Part shown: one piece after another, positions 6,145-7,776 of the stretch
Position numbering within the stretch: the stretch's first letter is position 1
How the letters are laid out: each line of letters begins with the position of its first letter
NCBI GenBank assembly: GCA_016872875.1
Contig: VGYW01000392.1
Span: 1 to 7,776 of the forward strand
DNA from: Planctomycetota bacterium
Lineage (GTDB): Bacteria; Planctomycetota; PUPC01; DSUN01
Length of the DNA stretch: 7,776 bases
Direction of reading: 5' to 3'
Made by a program: the position numbers and the translations under genes
The notes under the pieces: generated by a model
Told to the model about the DNA's origin: nothing
What the model saw: the letters and a program-made list of their open reading frames with translations, nothing else
The model's database searches: none

Positions 6145-7542
6145 ATGCGAGCCAGCCCTACGCGCAGGCGGTTCCTTGGCGCATCTGGCGCGGGAGCCGC
6201 CTCTGTGGCCTTGCGGACCGCGGCCTATCCCGCGGAGGCCGCCGCCCGCAAGCCGAATGTGCTGTTCCTCTTCACCGACGACCAGCGGGAGGACACGGTT
6301 GGGGCTCTCGGCAATCCGCACGTCAGGACCCCGAACCTGGATGCCCTGGCGAAGTCGGGCGTGGTGTTCCGCAACGCCTACTGCATGGGCGGGTTCAGCG
6401 GGGCGGTGTGCCTGCCCAGCCGGATGATGCTCCTGCGAGGCCGCGCCTGGTTCTCGGTGCGGAACCTGCCCCCTGGCTTTCCCAACTTCCCCAAGACGCT
6501 CAACGAGGCGGGCTACGAGACCTATCACCACGGCAAGCGCGGGAACACCGACCTCGAGGTGCAGAAGCTCTTCTCCCACAGCAAGTACCTGGACGACGAG
6601 GCGGACCGCAAGAGCGGCTTCCCGGGCAAGCCCGTGGCCGACGACGCCATCGCCTTCCTGAAAGGCCGCGACAGGGCCAGGCCCTTCTTCATGTACCTCG
6701 CCTTCGGCAACCCGCACGACCCGCGGGTGGCCGACAAGCGCTACCTCGACCAGTACGACGCGGCGAGGATTCCGCTCCCGCCCAACTTCGCGGCGTTTCA
6801 CCCCTTCGACAACGGCGAGCTGCTGATTCGGGACGAGAGGCTCGCCCCCTGGCCCCGCACCGAGGCCGAAATCCGCCGACACCTCCACGAATACTACGCC
6901 GTCATCACGGGGATGGACGAGCAGATCGGCCGCATCCTCGCCGCACTCAAGGAATCGGGCGAATCCGAGAACACGATCATCATCTTCTCCTCCGACCAGG
7001 GCATCGCCATAGGCAGTCATGGGCTGATGGGCAAGCAGAACCTCTACGAGCACTCGATGGGCGTGCCGCTGGTCTTCGCCGGCCCAGGCATCCCGCAGGG
7101 GAGAACCCTCGACGCCTTCGCCTACCTCTTCGACGTCTTCCCAACCGTCTGCGGCCTCGTGGGCGCGAAGGCGCCCGACGGACTCGACGGCAGGAACCTG
7201 GCGCCCGTCATCCAGGGCAAGGCCGAGGGGGTGCGCGACACGGTGTTCCTCGCCTATCGGGACGTCCAGCGCGCGGTCCGCCGCGGCCGCTGGAAGCTCC
7301 TCCGCTACCCCAAGGCTGACAAGACCCAGCTCTTCGACGCCGAGGCCGACCCCCACGAGACGAAGGACCTCTCCGCCGACCCCGCCCACGCCGACCGGGT
7401 GAAGGAGCTGATGGCCCTGATGGCCGGCCAGCAGAAGCTCTTCGGCGACCCCCTGCCCCTCAGCGTGCCCGACCCTAAGCCTGCCGAGGTCACTCTCGAC
7501 TTCTTCACGCGCCCCCGCCCCACAAAGAAAGGTGCCAAGTAG
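6145..7542 (+). CDS. Tat-exported formylglycine-dependent sulfatase (465 aa)
   Basis: This is a type I sulfatase of the alkaline phosphatase superfamily, which hydrolyses sulfate esters outside the cytoplasm. The N-terminus MRASPTRRRFLGASGAGAAS is a twin-arginine signal, probably cut near residues 32-36 (AEA/AA). The core starts at KPNVLFLFTDDQ, with metal ligands D45 and D46. The signature CLPSRMMLLRG gives C89 (the Cys converted to formylglycine) and R93. Other expected active-site residues are K131, H191 (FGNPHDP), D284 and Q285 (SSDQG) and K297 (MGKQNLYEHSMGVPL). The C-terminal part RGRWKLLRYP and LFDAEADPHETKDLS is the usual sulfatase C-terminal subdomain. At the place where many sulfatases have GKWH, this protein has GKRG, lacking the usual His. 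The substrate cannot be told from sequence; automatic labels such as choline-sulfatase would be unsafe. A formylglycine-generating enzyme or anSME is needed but is not in the window. It is divergent from the giant gene. Confidence 0.96.
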   Translation: MRASPTRRRFLGASGAGAASVALRTAAYPAEAAARKPNVLFLFTDDQREDTVGALGNPHVRTPNLDALAKSGVVFRNAYCMGGFSGAVCLPSRMMLLRGRAWFSVRNLPPGFPNFPKTLNEAGYETYHHGKRGNTDLEVQKLFSHSKYLDDEADRKSGFPGKPVADDAIAFLKGRDRARPFFMYLAFGNPHDPRVADKRYLDQYDAARIPLPPNFAAFHPFDNGELLIRDERLAPWPRTEAEIRRHLHEYYAVITGMDEQIGRILAALKESGESENTIIIFSSDQGIAIGSHGLMGKQNLYEHSMGVPLVFAGPGIPQGRTLDAFAYLFDVFPTVCGLVGAKAPDGLDGRNLAPVIQGKAEGVRDTVFLAYRDVQRAVRRGRWKLLRYPKADKTQLFDAEADPHETKDLSADPAHADRVKELMALMAGQQKLFGDPLPLSVPDPKPAEVTLDFFTRPRPTKKGAK

Positions 7543-7776
7543 CCCGCCTCCCGCAAGAGAGACTCTCTGGGGAGTATGGCCTCCAATCCTGGTAATCTTC
7601 TTGGGTTCCGAAGCTCCGAACGGAGCGTGCTATATCAGCCCAGGGCTTCGCCCTGATCTTTGCCCACATCTCGGGGCCTTGTAGCCCGCCGACGCGGGCG
7701 ACCCAGCCGTAGCCCAGGGCGACCGAAGGGAGCCCTGGGATCGCGCGTCCCCCCCATCCAAGCCCCCGAAGGGGGC
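7543..7776. other. Intergenic region downstream of the sulfatase, no gene seen
   Basis: I find no convincing coding sequence. A small inverted repeat, agaga-gac-tctct (7556-7568), follows the sulfatase stop but lacks a T-run, so it is a poor intrinsic terminator. From 7613 onward the region is a dense series of short GC-rich hairpins, described separately. Confidence 0.6.
7613..7776. repeat. Cluster of five short palindromes with shared direct repeats
   Basis: Perfect inverted repeats lie at 7613-7626 (gctccg/cggagc), 7641-7655 (cagggc/gccctg, loop ttc), 7684-7699 (gcccgc/gcgggc, loop cgac), 7713-7739 (cccagggc/gccctggg, loop of 11) and 7762-7776 (gccccc/gggggc, loop gaa, reaching the window end). 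Direct repeats link them: gtagccc at 7681 and 7709, gggcgacc at 7696 and 7717, agcccagggc at 7637 and 7711. The pattern resembles a mosaic of dispersed REP-like intergenic elements. I recall similar strings from planctomycete-type genomes but cannot verify this here. Some hairpins could also protect or end the sulfatase mRNA. Confidence 0.65.

Noticed and set aside
5950..7389. Minus-strand open frame of 479 codons opposite the sulfatase
   Set aside because: It is the antisense shadow of an unmistakable sulfatase, and it would also cross the divergent control region.

Overview
The window is strongly GC-rich (roughly two thirds G+C by eye) and holds three protein genes, all predicted to be exported. 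Lineage is an inference only: formylglycine-type sulfatases with Tat signals, huge secreted repeat proteins, FG-GAP proteins and the 'LTPTLSPRERG' type of palindromic repeat together suggest a Planctomycetota/PVC-like environmental bacterium, possibly a metagenome-derived contig. No rRNA, tRNA, transposase or CRISPR array is visible.

Layout. Bases 1-231 (minus) are the first 77 codons of a secreted FG-GAP/VCBS-type calcium-binding repeat protein that runs off the left edge. Bases 232-319 are an intergenic gap with a good sigma70-like promoter whose -35 box overlaps the stop codon of the next gene. Bases 320-5905 (minus) encode one 1861-residue protein with a Sec signal peptide, a TPR-like helical half, a beta-propeller with Reg_prop-like motifs, and a C-terminal HEAT-repeat region. 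Bases 5906-6144 are a divergent control region. Bases 6145-7542 (plus) encode a Tat-exported formylglycine sulfatase. Bases 7543-7776 are non-coding and packed with short GC-rich hairpins and direct repeats.

The most unusual structure is a 45-bp palindromic repeat inside the giant gene. Four tandem head-to-tail copies (5101-5280) and a fifth copy 2.6 kb away (2515-2559) are all translated in the same frame as EKHPHPDPLPKGEGA. The core is a perfect 9-bp hairpin and is open in five of six frames. It looks like a dispersed repeat that has entered and expanded within a coding gene.

How the genes work together is uncertain. All three products would act outside the cytoplasm. The sulfatase would remove sulfate from a sulfated substrate, possibly a polysaccharide. 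The giant protein and the FG-GAP protein look like binding or scaffold proteins on the same strand. The divergent layout permits co-regulation but does not prove it. I do not see a complete new system; the novelty is the in-gene repeat array and the TPR-propeller-HEAT architecture.
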